Source of the DNA: a virus
Length of the DNA: 53,204 bases
Virus record (IMG/VR): IMGVR_UViG_3300020333_000061
Coordinates: 1 to 53,204 of that record
Strand: one strand, 5' to 3'
Part shown: piece after piece, positions 10,350 to 19,080 of the stretch
Layout of the letters: every line of letters begins with the position of its first letter
Position numbering within the stretch: position 1 is the stretch's first letter
Translations under genes and position numbers: made by a program
Notes under the pieces: generated by a model
Told to the model about the DNA's origin: nothing
Database searches by the model: none
The model's input: only the letters and a program-made list of their open reading frames with translations

Positions 10350-11617
10350 TTGAGTCAAAAAAAGAATTTGATTCCTTTTGGTCTAAATATAATAGCAGAA
10401 AGGCAGAACCTGTAATCTATTATGTATTTTCAGATATACATTTACACCCATCTCATAATAGGATATCTTTTTTATGTGTAAGAATAGATGATGATTATAT
10501 ATTACCGTTCAATCATAATGATGCTCTAAATTTACCTATTGAGAATTTAGGTCGGTTAGTAACAGAAAATAAAAAGTATGTGTGGAATAAAAAGAATCTT
10601 TTACATCAAATTGATTTTAAACATATGGTAGATATATCGACACTATTATATTTAGAAACTAATAAAGATTATAATGATATAGATGAAGCTGATAATTACA
10701 TATCTTTTTGGGATTATAAATTCCCAAATCAAAAAAATCTTAATGATTATATCCCATTATTAAAGCATTATGAATATATTAAAAAACACATGGATTATAA
10801 TATTTTTAATGATAAGTTTTTAAATTCACAATATGATTATATGGCAAGAATATTATATAATATAGAAAAAAATGGAATCTTAAAAAACGATAAATTGGTT
10901 TATACACAATATAATAATTTTACATCTACAGGTCGTCCGTCAAATAGATTTGGAGGATTGAATTTTGCAGCACTAAATAAAACAGATGGTAGTAGAAAAC
11001 CATATGTAAGTAGGTTTGGTGATAAAGGTAAATTGGTTGAGTTTGATTATGATGCATATCACTTGAGATTGATTGCAGATGTTTTAGATTTTGATTTACC
11101 AAAAACTTCAGTACATGAATATTTTGCCGAACTATATGGAATTACTTATGATGAGGCTAAAGTATTGAGTTTTAAATATTTATATGGTGGAGTGCCGTAT
11201 GATATTGGAAAAAATATAGAATTTTTTGGTAAAGTAAAAAAGTTTGTAAAGAAGCTTTGGAAGTTTTATATAAGGAATAAATATATAAAATCTTATATTT
11301 ATAGAAAGAAGATATATAGTAGTAATATGAGTGATATGAATAATAATAAATTGTTTAATTATTTTATTCAAAATTTAGAAACAGAGAGAAATATGGTAAT
11401 GTTAGATAATTTATTACCTAAAATAAAAAAGTATAAGAGTAAATTAGTTTTATATTCTTATGATAGTTTTTTATTTGATTTTTATGTAGAAGATGGTTTA
11501 GAGTGTTTAGAATTAATTAAATCTATATTGGAACATACTGGTAAGTATCCAGTAAAGGTAGGTTGGGGAGATAATTATCATGAGATGGAAGATATAACGG
11601 AGAAATTTATAGTATGA
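10340..11617 (+). CDS. Short family A DNA polymerase-like protein (425 aa)
   Basis: A TTG start at 10340 is preceded by GGAG at 10327-10330. The C-terminal half shows the PolA order of motifs. First is a TGRPSNRFGGLNF segment (197-209, like TGRLSS...LQNIP). Motif A is EFDYDAYHLRLIA with Asp236 (like DYSQIELRILA). Motif B is AKVLSFKYLYGG with Lys274, Phe278 and Tyr282. Motif C is YSYDSF with Asp375 (like VHDE). The Arg usually four residues before the motif-B Lys appears to be Tyr. The N-terminal 120 residues resemble a degenerate 3'-5' exonuclease fold (FSDIHLHPSHNRISF, DISTLLYLET) without the full acidic set. It lies far from the family B replicase and is about half the size of Pol I. It may be a repair or specialised polymerase, or an inactive derivative. 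Confidence 0.65.
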   Translation: MEIIESKKEFDSFWSKYNSRKAEPVIYYVFSDIHLHPSHNRISFLCVRIDDDYILPFNHNDALNLPIENLGRLVTENKKYVWNKKNLLHQIDFKHMVDISTLLYLETNKDYNDIDEADNYISFWDYKFPNQKNLNDYIPLLKHYEYIKKHMDYNIFNDKFLNSQYDYMARILYNIEKNGILKNDKLVYTQYNNFTSTGRPSNRFGGLNFAALNKTDGSRKPYVSRFGDKGKLVEFDYDAYHLRLIADVLDFDLPKTSVHEYFAELYGITYDEAKVLSFKYLYGGVPYDIGKNIEFFGKVKKFVKKLWKFYIRNKYIKSYIYRKKIYSSNMSDMNNNKLFNYFIQNLETERNMVMLDNLLPKIKKYKSKLVLYSYDSFLFDFYVEDGLECLELIKSILEHTGKYPVKVGWGDNYHEMEDITEKFIV

Positions 11618-13719
11618 GTTATTTTAAAAAAATTGCGGAAAAATGGTCATATAAAATAAAAAAAGCAGAACCAAGTCTAAAAAATAAGCATCATATTTTC
11701 CATTTAGAAAATGTATTGTTAGAAGAGGGGTGGACTTGGGATGCTATTAATGAATTTATGGCTTTAGTGGAAGCAAAACCTTCGGATTCTGAAGTAGAAA
11801 AGAAGAAGAAGGATAAAATTAAATACAAAAAGAAAACAAAAGATGGTACTAAAGAAATAGAGATACAGGCAGGTTCAGCGTCTGATGATCCTGGACACGA
11901 AGCACATGACCAAGCTCATCAATATGTGTATGGAGAAAAACCAAAAGATAAAGATGATACACAAACGGCAGCACCAATGGATTTTGATAGAAAACTCGGG
12001 AGTGATAAAAAAGGAGCACCTAAACCGAAAGCTTCAGAAATATATAAAGATATAAAACCTGGACAGCTAATGAAAGGCGGAGATTCAGATATCAAGCAGA
12101 CTGGATTAAAATATGGTTATAAAGAAAAGAAAGGTGTATTTAAACCAGCTCCTGGAAATGCAGGTTCTATGTTGAATGAAATAGTTTCAGGTGAGGTAGC
12201 TCAAATTTTAGAACAAAATCCAGAGTTATCCGATGATGAATTAATCGATTTATTACAGAAACAATTTGGTAATACTGAATTATTTAAACAAAATAAAGAT
12301 TCTAAGAAAACGGCAGCTGGAATATCAGTAAAACAAATACCAGAAGGTGAGAATAGAGGACTTTATAGTAAGTTAATGATAGCAGCTGCATCTGGTAGAA
12401 GGAAACATAATAAATCTAAGAGAGAAGCTACAGGGAATAATTTTAAAAAACCGAAAATACAAAATTATTATGGACATTCAGAATCTTTTGATTCAATGGT
12501 GAATGATATACAAGGTAAACAGGTTATAGGACCAGATGGGACTTCGATAGATTTAAAAGAAGCTGAAGAACTTATTAGGTCTGGAGGGGGTGGAGATAAT
12601 CCATCTGATACTGCTACTTTAGTATTTGATTCAAATTCGGATAGAGTTATTATGACTTTCCATTCAGATAAAGATAGTACAGAAGCAATAATTGCACAAT
12701 CTTCCGCTAAGGCTGAAGCTAATGCAAATCAAGATAATGTACAGAAATTAGTTGATAGTAAGTTACTGGAACCAGAACAAGCTGAAGCAATAATGGGTGA
12801 AAATCAGGAATATGTAGAACAACAAGCTGATATTGAGAGAGAATTAAAACAAGTTAGTTCTTCTCCTGCTAAATTTTTCCAAGATAATGTTACATTAGAA
12901 GATGCTTTGAAAAGTATATTTAACGATACTAATCAAGATGGTAGTGTAGATAAAGATAAAACTTCTACTAAATGGGGTCCTCCTAAATCAACTGCAGTTA
13001 AAGGGGCAAGCGGACCGAATAAGAATTTATTAAAATATTTAGATAATAGAGAAGATCCAAGTGATGAAGAATTATTGGAAGCTTTTTTATCATATATGGC
13101 AGATGAAGATAAAGATGATGATCCAACTAATGACCAAATAACACTTATGGATAGATTGAATAGAAGGTGGGCTAATAAAGGTGCTCCAGATGTAGACCCA
13201 ATGATTGAAGATATAAGAAATAGAACAATATCAAATGAAACTGATTTTATAAAAAGACAGGATGCAATTAAAATAAATTATGGTGGTAAAGAGATAGGGG
13301 TTGGAACATTTCTAGAAGCTAATACAATTTTTAAACAGTTTCATTTAGAGGCTATGAATCCAGAATCAGAAAAAGGAGTACATAAACATAAAGGTATGTT
13401 TGAAACAAATCATGGAGGTCTTTCAGTAGATGGAGAGGTATTAAGAAAGTGTGTTCCTGGCGTAAGTAATAAAGAAGATTTTGTAACAAAGTTTGAGGTA
13501 GGAGACGCCACAGAACAAAAGGGTGTTAGTGGAAGTCAAAAGGGCAGAACTACTGGAAGTAAAAGAATTGTTTATGCTATAAATGAAAAGAATGAGAGAG
13601 TAGAGGTTGGTACTAAGGTAGCTAGAACTAAATCAGGAAAACTTGGTAAGTTACAGACAGTTTATCAATGGTCAGATCAAATGAAAAAATGTTTTTCAAA
13701 AGATGGTAAGCGCGGTTAA
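11614..13719 (+). CDS. Large charged protein of unknown function (701 aa)
   Basis: I do not recognise a named family. The first 55 residues form a compact helical head ending in HLENVLLEEGWTWDAINEFM, a motif I associate with proteins of marine T4-like phages. A long Lys/Glu/Asp-rich, probably disordered stretch follows (about 55-180). The later part is helical and acidic, with repeated DP and DD pairs. The C-terminal 180 residues look folded (KINYGGKEIGVGTFLEAN; HKHKGMFETNHGG; KRIVYAINEKNERVEVG). It overlaps the polymerase-like gene by 4 bases (ATGA). A virion or head-associated role is possible but not shown by sequence. Confidence 0.55.
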   Translation: MSYFKKIAEKWSYKIKKAEPSLKNKHHIFHLENVLLEEGWTWDAINEFMALVEAKPSDSEVEKKKKDKIKYKKKTKDGTKEIEIQAGSASDDPGHEAHDQAHQYVYGEKPKDKDDTQTAAPMDFDRKLGSDKKGAPKPKASEIYKDIKPGQLMKGGDSDIKQTGLKYGYKEKKGVFKPAPGNAGSMLNEIVSGEVAQILEQNPELSDDELIDLLQKQFGNTELFKQNKDSKKTAAGISVKQIPEGENRGLYSKLMIAAASGRRKHNKSKREATGNNFKKPKIQNYYGHSESFDSMVNDIQGKQVIGPDGTSIDLKEAEELIRSGGGGDNPSDTATLVFDSNSDRVIMTFHSDKDSTEAIIAQSSAKAEANANQDNVQKLVDSKLLEPEQAEAIMGENQEYVEQQADIERELKQVSSSPAKFFQDNVTLEDALKSIFNDTNQDGSVDKDKTSTKWGPPKSTAVKGASGPNKNLLKYLDNREDPSDEELLEAFLSYMADEDKDDDPTNDQITLMDRLNRRWANKGAPDVDPMIEDIRNRTISNETDFIKRQDAIKINYGGKEIGVGTFLEANTIFKQFHLEAMNPESEKGVHKHKGMFETNHGGLSVDGEVLRKCVPGVSNKEDFVTKFEVGDATEQKGVSGSQKGRTTGSKRIVYAINEKNERVEVGTKVARTKSGKLGKLQTVYQWSDQMKKCFSKDGKRG

Positions 13720-13724
13720 TTAGT

Positions 13725-14138
13725 ATGAAAACACAACTACTTTGCACTTTTGCAAAAAAAGAAAATTTAAATGAAATAATTGATATTATTATTAGTTGTA
13801 ATAAAATTTTGTTTGATAAAGTATATGTTTTTAATAATGCACAAGAACCTAATAATTTAATTTGTACTTATAATGTAGAGTATGAGACAGATTTTATGGA
13901 AGGAATACCAAATACAATTTCTATACATAGAAAAAAACATACTAATACTTTATATACAATAAATGCATTAAATCAAATTATATTACAATTAAATAATGGA
14001 GTATTAGATAAAAGATTTCCAATTCCCTGGGAAAATTATCGTAATTGTATTTTGTTATATAATGACGATAAGTTGGTAGAAATAAAAACAAAAATTCATA
14101 AAGTAGTATTGGTTTCAGAATGGGGAGTATCAGTTTAA
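13725..14138 (+). CDS. Conserved hypothetical phage protein (137 aa)
   Basis: A small soluble protein beginning MKTQLLCTFAKKENLNEIID, with FNNAQEPNNLICTYNV near the middle and SIHRKKHTNTLYTINALNQI at about 61-80. This combination is familiar to me from uncharacterised proteins of T4-like marine phages, but no function is known to me and no catalytic motif is visible. It starts 5 bases after the previous stop and ends 16 bases before the GH6 gene. Confidence 0.6.
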   Translation: MKTQLLCTFAKKENLNEIIDIIISCNKILFDKVYVFNNAQEPNNLICTYNVEYETDFMEGIPNTISIHRKKHTNTLYTINALNQIILQLNNGVLDKRFPIPWENYRNCILLYNDDKLVEIKTKIHKVVLVSEWGVSV

Positions 14139-14154
14139 GTTAAATTAAGGTTAT

Positions 14155-15006
14155 ATGGAATATAGGTTTTATTATCCAGATTTTAGAATACACAAAAATC
14201 ATACATTAGAGTCTAAGGAATTAGATAAAGTATTTGGGCAACCAATAGCATTTTGGTATGGATCGTCACAGTACAAAAAAGCTAAGAAAATTGAGAAACG
14301 TATTAAAAGATTATTTGATAGGGCAGATCCTTGTTTACCCTATATAGTTATATATTCAATACCTGATAGAGATTTGGGACATTATGCTAAGGGTGGTGAA
14401 TCAAGTAAATCAGAGTATATGGATTTTATAAAAAATGTTACAGAAGGTATTGGAGATAAATCACCAATAATAATATATGAGCCTGATGCGTTACCACAAT
14501 CATTTCAGATGACTTATGAGAATAAACAAAAAAGAATCAGATTAATTCGAGAAGCATTAAAATTTTTATATAAAGAGAGTAATGCTAAAGTATATTTAGA
14601 CGTTGGACATCCATATTGGTTAAAGAAAGATGAGGTTATAAATATTTTGAGTGAATTTGATAAAAAGCATTATGAGGGATTCTGTTTAAATAGTTCTAAT
14701 TTTGTTTCTACTGATCAATGTATGTTTTATGGAGATAGAATATTTGATAAAATAGGTAAGCATTATGTTATAGATACTGCTAGAAATGGAATGGGATATA
14801 CAGGAGATTGGTGTAATCCAAAAACGGCAGTAATTGGAAAATTTCCAACTACTGAAACTGGTAATGAATTGTGTGATGCATTTTTGTGGATTAAACCTAT
14901 AGGCGAATCGGATGGAAAAAGAAACGGTGGACCTAAAGCAGGTAGATTTTATTCTGAGTATGCTATGAAAATTGTCGAAAATTCAAAAAAAATTGGTAGT
15001 TTGTAA
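14155..15006 (+). CDS. Glycoside hydrolase family 6 (cellulase/cellobiohydrolase-like)
   Basis: GH6 enzymes cut beta-1,4-glucan (cellulose) by an inverting mechanism. The whole family pattern can be followed here: YSIPDRDLGHYAKGGESS (67-84), YEPDALPQSF (108-117), KVYLDVGHPYWLKK (145-158), GFCLNSSNF (175-183), HYVIDTARNGMG (203-214), WCNP (219-222) and DAFLWIKPIGESDG (241-254). By homology with Trichoderma Cel6A, Asp73 and Asp111 match the Asp175/Asp221 pair and Asp253 the Asp401 position; the cysteine after Asp175 is Leu74 here. At 283 aa it is a bare catalytic domain with no signal peptide and no carbohydrate-binding module. It would act at lysis, on the virion, or on intracellular glucan. 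A weak AAGG site precedes the ATG. Confidence 0.85.
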   Translation: MEYRFYYPDFRIHKNHTLESKELDKVFGQPIAFWYGSSQYKKAKKIEKRIKRLFDRADPCLPYIVIYSIPDRDLGHYAKGGESSKSEYMDFIKNVTEGIGDKSPIIIYEPDALPQSFQMTYENKQKRIRLIREALKFLYKESNAKVYLDVGHPYWLKKDEVINILSEFDKKHYEGFCLNSSNFVSTDQCMFYGDRIFDKIGKHYVIDTARNGMGYTGDWCNPKTAVIGKFPTTETGNELCDAFLWIKPIGESDGKRNGGPKAGRFYSEYAMKIVENSKKIGSL

Positions 15007-15028
15007 AACTACTCGATACTTATATGTG

Positions 15029-15054
15029 AATGGTTTTTAAGGTTACTAACCATT
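15029..15054 (+). promoter_or_regulatory. Leader hairpin upstream of the gp32-like gene
   Basis: In the 95-base gap before the SSB gene there is a perfect 7-base inverted repeat, AATGGTT (15029-15035) and AACCATT (15048-15054), with a 12-base loop. It is followed by an AT-rich run and an AGGAGA Shine-Dalgarno at 15089-15094, 7 bases before the ATG. The gp45 gene has a leader of the same layout. It could be a terminator-like or translational-control element: T4 gp32 regulates its own mRNA, but nothing here proves that. The rest of the gap holds no gene that I can see. Confidence 0.35.
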
Positions 15055-15101
15055 TACAATTAATAATTAATAATTAAAATATACATATAGGAGATTAGAA
15101 A

Positions 15102-15878
15102 ATGGATTTAGATCTAGTAAAAAGACGTTTGAATCAGTTACAAGCAACAAATCAAAGAACATCCGTTCTTTGGAAACCACAACCAGGAACACAAATTATA
15201 AGAATTGTACCTTATAAATTTAATAAGGACAATCCTTTTATAGAATTATTTTTCCATTATAATTTAGGTGGAAAATCTTATCTATCACCAATTTCTTTCG
15301 GTCGTCCAGACCCAATAGAAGAATTTGCTCAGAAGTTGAAATCTTCTGGTAATCGTGATGATTATAGGTTAGGTAAGAAACTTGAAGCAAAAATGAGAAC
15401 TTTTGCTCCAGTTGTAGTTCGTGGTGAAGAAAAAGAAGGAGTTAAATTTTGGGGATTTGGTAAAACAGTTTACCAGGAACTTCTTTCAGTAATTTCGGAT
15501 CCAGATTATGGTGATATTACAGATCCATTAAATGGACGTGATGTTAATGTTGAATTTAAAACAGCAGAAGAAACAGGAGCTACTTTCCCATCTACTGCTA
15601 TTAGAGTTAAGCCAGTAACGGCTCCGATTTCAGAGGATAAAAATATTCTCGAATTGGTATCAGATACACAACGTGAACTTACGGAAATTTATCAGGAAAA
15701 GACTTATGATGAACTTACAGAGATTTTAAATGATTGGCTTGAAGGTAAGAGTGAAGAAAAAGAAGAATCTACTTCTACTAAAGGCAATTCTGTAACTTCA
15801 GAAAAAGTATCTGAAACTACAAAAACTGTAGAATCAGTTTCTTCGGCTTTTGATGAATTATTTAATCAAAACGCTTAA
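15102..15878 (+). CDS. 32: Single-stranded DNA-binding protein (T4 gp32-like)
   Basis: Coats ssDNA at the replication fork and organises helicase, polymerase and UvsX. The N-terminus (DLDLVKRRLNQLQ) matches the cooperative basic region of gp32. The core contains the OB-fold pattern WKPQPGTQIIRIVPY (24-38), FIELFFHYNL and FWGFGKTVYQELL. The C-terminus is an acidic, Ser/Thr-rich linker ending SSAFDELFNQNA, the tail that recruits partner proteins. At 258 aa it is shorter than T4 gp32 (301 aa). It contains no cysteine, so the zinc-binding subdomain of T4 gp32 is absent. The start has a strong AGGAGA site, and uvsX follows 16 bases downstream. Confidence 0.88.
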   Translation: MDLDLVKRRLNQLQATNQRTSVLWKPQPGTQIIRIVPYKFNKDNPFIELFFHYNLGGKSYLSPISFGRPDPIEEFAQKLKSSGNRDDYRLGKKLEAKMRTFAPVVVRGEEKEGVKFWGFGKTVYQELLSVISDPDYGDITDPLNGRDVNVEFKTAEETGATFPSTAIRVKPVTAPISEDKNILELVSDTQRELTEIYQEKTYDELTEILNDWLEGKSEEKEESTSTKGNSVTSEKVSETTKTVESVSSAFDELFNQNA

Positions 15879-15894
15879 AACGTAAGGATATTAT

Positions 15895-17010
15895 ATGTCT
15901 GTACGGGATGAGTTAGCTGATGTCCTTGCTGATACTTTAAATAAGAAGTTTAAGGACATGAAAGTAGCGTATTTTTTAGATGGTTCTGATAGTACGCCAA
16001 CCGATATAGAGGATTTTGTATCTACAGGATCAACTATGTTAGATTTAGCAATATCAAATAAACCAAATGGTGGTATTGCAGTTGGTAGAATTACAGAACT
16101 TAATGGATTGGAATCAACAGGTAAATCTTTACTTGGTGCTCATATACTTGCGGAAACTCAAAAGAAAGATGGTGTAGCAGTTTATATTGATACAGAAACA
16201 TCAGTAAGTCATGATTTTTTAGAAGTTATTGGTGTAGATGTTTCAAAAATGTTATACTTACATCTTGAAACAGTCGAAGATATATTTGAAGCTATTGAAG
16301 AAATAGTTTTACAAGTAAGAGGTTCAGATAAAGATAGATTGGTGACAATATTAGTAGATTCACTAGCAGCGGCAACAACTAAGGTTGAATTAGATGCTGA
16401 TTTTGATAAAGATGGTTGGGCTACTGCAAAAGCAATTATTGTTTCTAAAGCACTGAGAAAAATTACTCAGATGATTGGAAGACAGAAAGTTGCTTTAGTA
16501 TTTACAAATCAATTAAGACAAAAGTTAGGTGTTATGTTTGGAGACCCTTGGACTACAAGTGGTGGAAAAGCATTACCATTTCATTCATCAACTAGAATTA
16601 GATTGAAGAATAAAGGTCAAATAAAAGATTCTAAGAAGAATGTTATTGGGATGACGATTTTGGCGCAAGTTATAAAGAATAGATTAGGACCTCCGTTAAG
16701 AAAAGCGGAGTTTCCTCTTTATTTTGAGAGTGGTATTGATGATGAAGGTAGTTGGCTAACTATAATGAAAGAGTATGGTATAGCTAAAGTATCTGGCGCT
16801 TGGTACTCCTTACCAATAATTGATTTGGAAACTGGTAAAGAATTGGAAGTAAAGAAATTTCAATCAAAAGATTTTGCTGATATGTTAAAAGATAAAGATC
16901 TAAAAGAATATCTATATAGACTCATCTGTGATAAAGTTATCTTAAAGTATGATAAAAGTGCTTTAGGAATAGACGATGTAGAAATTACAGATGAGGTCGG
17001 TGATGGATAA
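15895..17010 (+). CDS. uvsX: UvsX/RecA-like recombinase
   Basis: ATP-dependent strand-exchange protein for recombination-dependent replication and repair. The RecA core is complete. Walker A is GLESTGKS (71-78), and the acidic motif YIDTETS (97-103) includes the catalytic-type Glu101. Walker B is TILVDSLAAA (151-160), with VFTNQLRQK (202-210) as the DNA-binding/allosteric region and TTSGGKALPFHSSTRI downstream. Length (371 aa) is close to T4 UvsX (391 aa). It is tightly placed after gp32, as expected for partners on ssDNA, and overlaps the nuclease gene by 8 bases if that gene starts at 17003. Confidence 0.92.
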   Translation: MSVRDELADVLADTLNKKFKDMKVAYFLDGSDSTPTDIEDFVSTGSTMLDLAISNKPNGGIAVGRITELNGLESTGKSLLGAHILAETQKKDGVAVYIDTETSVSHDFLEVIGVDVSKMLYLHLETVEDIFEAIEEIVLQVRGSDKDRLVTILVDSLAAATTKVELDADFDKDGWATAKAIIVSKALRKITQMIGRQKVALVFTNQLRQKLGVMFGDPWTTSGGKALPFHSSTRIRLKNKGQIKDSKKNVIGMTILAQVIKNRLGPPLRKAEFPLYFESGIDDEGSWLTIMKEYGIAKVSGAWYSLPIIDLETGKELEVKKFQSKDFADMLKDKDLKEYLYRLICDKVILKYDKSALGIDDVEITDEVGDG

Positions 17011-18070
17011 AAGATATGTCAGTATACTTGATGAGATAAAGAAAAAGGGCGGCAGTTTAGATGGTGGTCACTTCAATGATAAGGTACTTATTGTAGATGG
17101 CCTGAATACCTTTATAAGAGTATTCAGCGTTATGCCAACTCTCAATGATGATGGGATTCACATTGGGGGAATAGTTGGCTTTCTAAAAAGTATAGGTTAT
17201 GCAATCCATCTTTTCAATCCCACCCGAGCTATCATAGTATTTGATGGTAAGGGTGGGAGCACCCGCCGCCGTAAGATATTTCCTGAATATAAGGCTGGTA
17301 GGAAACCAAAGAGTAGATTAGTACGCGCATATGATTTTGCTAGTGAGGAAGATGAGCGAAAAAATATGTTAAAACAATTACAATCAGTAATTGGATATTT
17401 ACAAATGTTACCAGTTTCAATTATTGCCATGGATAATATTGAAGCGGATGATGTTATAGCTCATTTATCTAAACAAGTGTTTAATGAAAGTGAAGTGGTT
17501 ATATCATCTACTGATAAAGATTTTCTTCAACTAATAAATCATAGAATTAAAGTTTATAGTCCTACTAAAAAGAAAATATATGATAGGGATGCAATATATG
17601 AAGAATATGGAATTCCATCAAAAAACTTTTTAACTTATAGGATATTAGAAGGAGATAAATCGGATAATATTCCTGGGGTAAGGGGCGCTGGACTTAAAAG
17701 TATTATAAAAAGATTTCCTAAAATTACAGATAGAGATGAACCATATTATACATTAGAAGAATGTATAAAAATTTCAGACGATAAAAAAGATGAATTGAAG
17801 TTGTATGAAAGTGTAGGTATTTGTAAAGAGCAATTATTTCTTAATAGAAAATTAATGCAATTATTTAATGTAGATATAACACCTAGTAGTAAGATGAAAA
17901 TTATGGGATTGGTTGAAAGTCCTATAACTGAGTTGATAAAATTTAAATTTGAAACTAAGTTTTATCAAGATAAACTATTTACTGCGTTACCAAATTTACA
18001 AGGTTGGTTAACTCAAAATTTTACCCAATTAAATAGATACGCGAGAATGAGTCATGGGAAGAATTCGTAA
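17003..18070 (+). CDS. rnh: 5'-3' exonuclease / flap endonuclease (T4 RNase H-like)
   Basis: Removes RNA primers and 5' flaps on the lagging strand. The FEN/PIN pattern is present: VLIVDGLNTFIRVF (first metal-binding Asp), IIVFDGKGGSTRRRKIFPEYKAGRKPK (helical-arch region), DNIEADDVIAHL (acidic cluster), VISSTDKDFLQL (STDKD motif), EGDKSDNIPGVRGAG (H3TH DNA-binding motif). The C-terminal helical domain is about as in T4 RnH (305 aa). I chose ATG 17003 because GAGG lies 6 bases before it; an in-frame ATG at 16991 has no such site. It overlaps uvsX by 8 bases and the following small gene by 17. Confidence 0.9.
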   Translation: MDKRYVSILDEIKKKGGSLDGGHFNDKVLIVDGLNTFIRVFSVMPTLNDDGIHIGGIVGFLKSIGYAIHLFNPTRAIIVFDGKGGSTRRRKIFPEYKAGRKPKSRLVRAYDFASEEDERKNMLKQLQSVIGYLQMLPVSIIAMDNIEADDVIAHLSKQVFNESEVVISSTDKDFLQLINHRIKVYSPTKKKIYDRDAIYEEYGIPSKNFLTYRILEGDKSDNIPGVRGAGLKSIIKRFPKITDRDEPYYTLEECIKISDDKKDELKLYESVGICKEQLFLNRKLMQLFNVDITPSSKMKIMGLVESPITELIKFKFETKFYQDKLFTALPNLQGWLTQNFTQLNRYARMSHGKNS

Positions 18071-18236
18071 ATATTTTACAAAAAAAGAACAAAGGGAAGC
18101 TCAGCGTAAATGGCAGATGGAACATTATGAGCGTAATAAGGATAAGCTTCGTAAAGTTGCGCGGGATAGGTATAGAAAGAAAAGACAAGATGAAATAGCT
18201 GAAGAACGTAGAAAGCAGTTATATGGTGAATCATAA
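18054..18236 (+). CDS. Small basic protein, paralogue of the one at 22103 (60 aa)
   Basis: Almost entirely Arg/Lys/Glu/Gln and helical, beginning MGRIRKYFTKKEQREAQRK and continuing with YERNKDKLRKVARDRYRKKR. It has the same opening as the protein at 22103-22258 (MGRKRIYRTKKEQ), so the two are paralogues. The 'Y-x-x-N-x-x-x-L/I-x-x-x-x-x-x-x-Y' spacing also recalls the basic helical leader of phage HNH-type nucleases, but no HNH motif is present. Nucleic-acid binding is a reasonable inference. It overlaps genes on both sides. Confidence 0.6.
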   Translation: MGRIRKYFTKKEQREAQRKWQMEHYERNKDKLRKVARDRYRKKRQDEIAEERRKQLYGES

Positions 18237-19080
18237 ATCTTATACAGTAGAAGAAGTTAAAAATTCTGAACTTGTTGAGATTGATGAGGTAAGTGCATTA
18301 GATATAGTATTTACTAATCATTATTCAAAAATAATGCCAAGATTAACTAAACATTTTCTTGGAAGTTATATTAATAAGAAATTGGTAGGAGTTATTACTT
18401 TGGGTTGGGGAGTTCAACCACTTAATACTATTAAAAATTTATTTCCTACTTTAATATCAAAAGATTATTTAGAGATAGGTAAAATGTGTATGTTAGATGA
18501 ATTACCAAGAAATTCAGAATCTATAATTTTATCTAAAATGTTTAGGTGGGTTAAGGAAAATAGATCAGATATAAAATTAATTTATACTTGGGCGGATGGA
18601 ATATTAGGAAAACCAGGGTATGTTTATCAAGCAGCTAATTTTTTATATGGTGGGTTTATAACTACAGATTTATACTTATCTGAAACTGGTGAAAGAGTTC
18701 ATCCAAGAACAGCACAAGCTTATTTGAAAGATAAGAAAGGTGTTAATATAGGTAGGAGACCTAATAAAGAGTTTTTAATTGATAACAAATGGAGCCATTA
18801 TAGAGGTAGACAATTTAGATATGTCTACTTTTTGTGTAATAAGAGAGAAAAGAAAAGGTTATTGGCAGAAACTACTTTTGAATGGGGCAGAAAATATCCT
18901 AAAGATAAAGAATTGGTTTGGAAGAAAAAAGATTTTACAGATGGGTCGTGGAGTTTTGTAGATAAGATAGAATGGGAAAGTACATCGCCACTTAAATATA
19001 ATAAATCTGCTATAAAAAATAGTAGAGTAGTATCAACATATAATAAAGCTAAGGAGTTTTTTGATTTCGATGGAAAGTAA
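18223..19080 (+). CDS. Mom-like DNA modification protein (GNAT-related)
   Basis: Phage Mu Mom alters adenine in DNA to block restriction enzymes, and its relatives have an acetyltransferase-like fold. The family pattern is visible: TNHYSKIMPRLTKHFLGSYI near 31-50, KLVGVITLGWG (53-63), LEIGKMCMLDELPRNSES (83-100), then YTWADGILGKPGYVYQAAN (121-139) and LYGGF. The 'L-D-E-L-P-R-N-S-E-S' and 'G-x-x-Y-Q-A-A-N' blocks are the strongest evidence. The C-terminal 130 residues are basic and less conserved. It overlaps the small basic gene upstream by 14 bases and the methyltransferase downstream by 11, so the genes are likely co-translated. The modified base and target sequence cannot be read from sequence. 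Confidence 0.68.
   Translation: MVNHKSYTVEEVKNSELVEIDEVSALDIVFTNHYSKIMPRLTKHFLGSYINKKLVGVITLGWGVQPLNTIKNLFPTLISKDYLEIGKMCMLDELPRNSESIILSKMFRWVKENRSDIKLIYTWADGILGKPGYVYQAANFLYGGFITTDLYLSETGERVHPRTAQAYLKDKKGVNIGRRPNKEFLIDNKWSHYRGRQFRYVYFLCNKREKKRLLAETTFEWGRKYPKDKELVWKKKDFTDGSWSFVDKIEWESTSPLKYNKSAIKNSRVVSTYNKAKEFFDFDGK

Noticed and set aside
15007-15101. tRNA or small RNA gene in the gap before gp32
   Set aside because: No cloverleaf, T-arm (GTTC) or CCA-like end could be found; only the short leader hairpin is supported. The other gaps are too short or show no tRNA features either.
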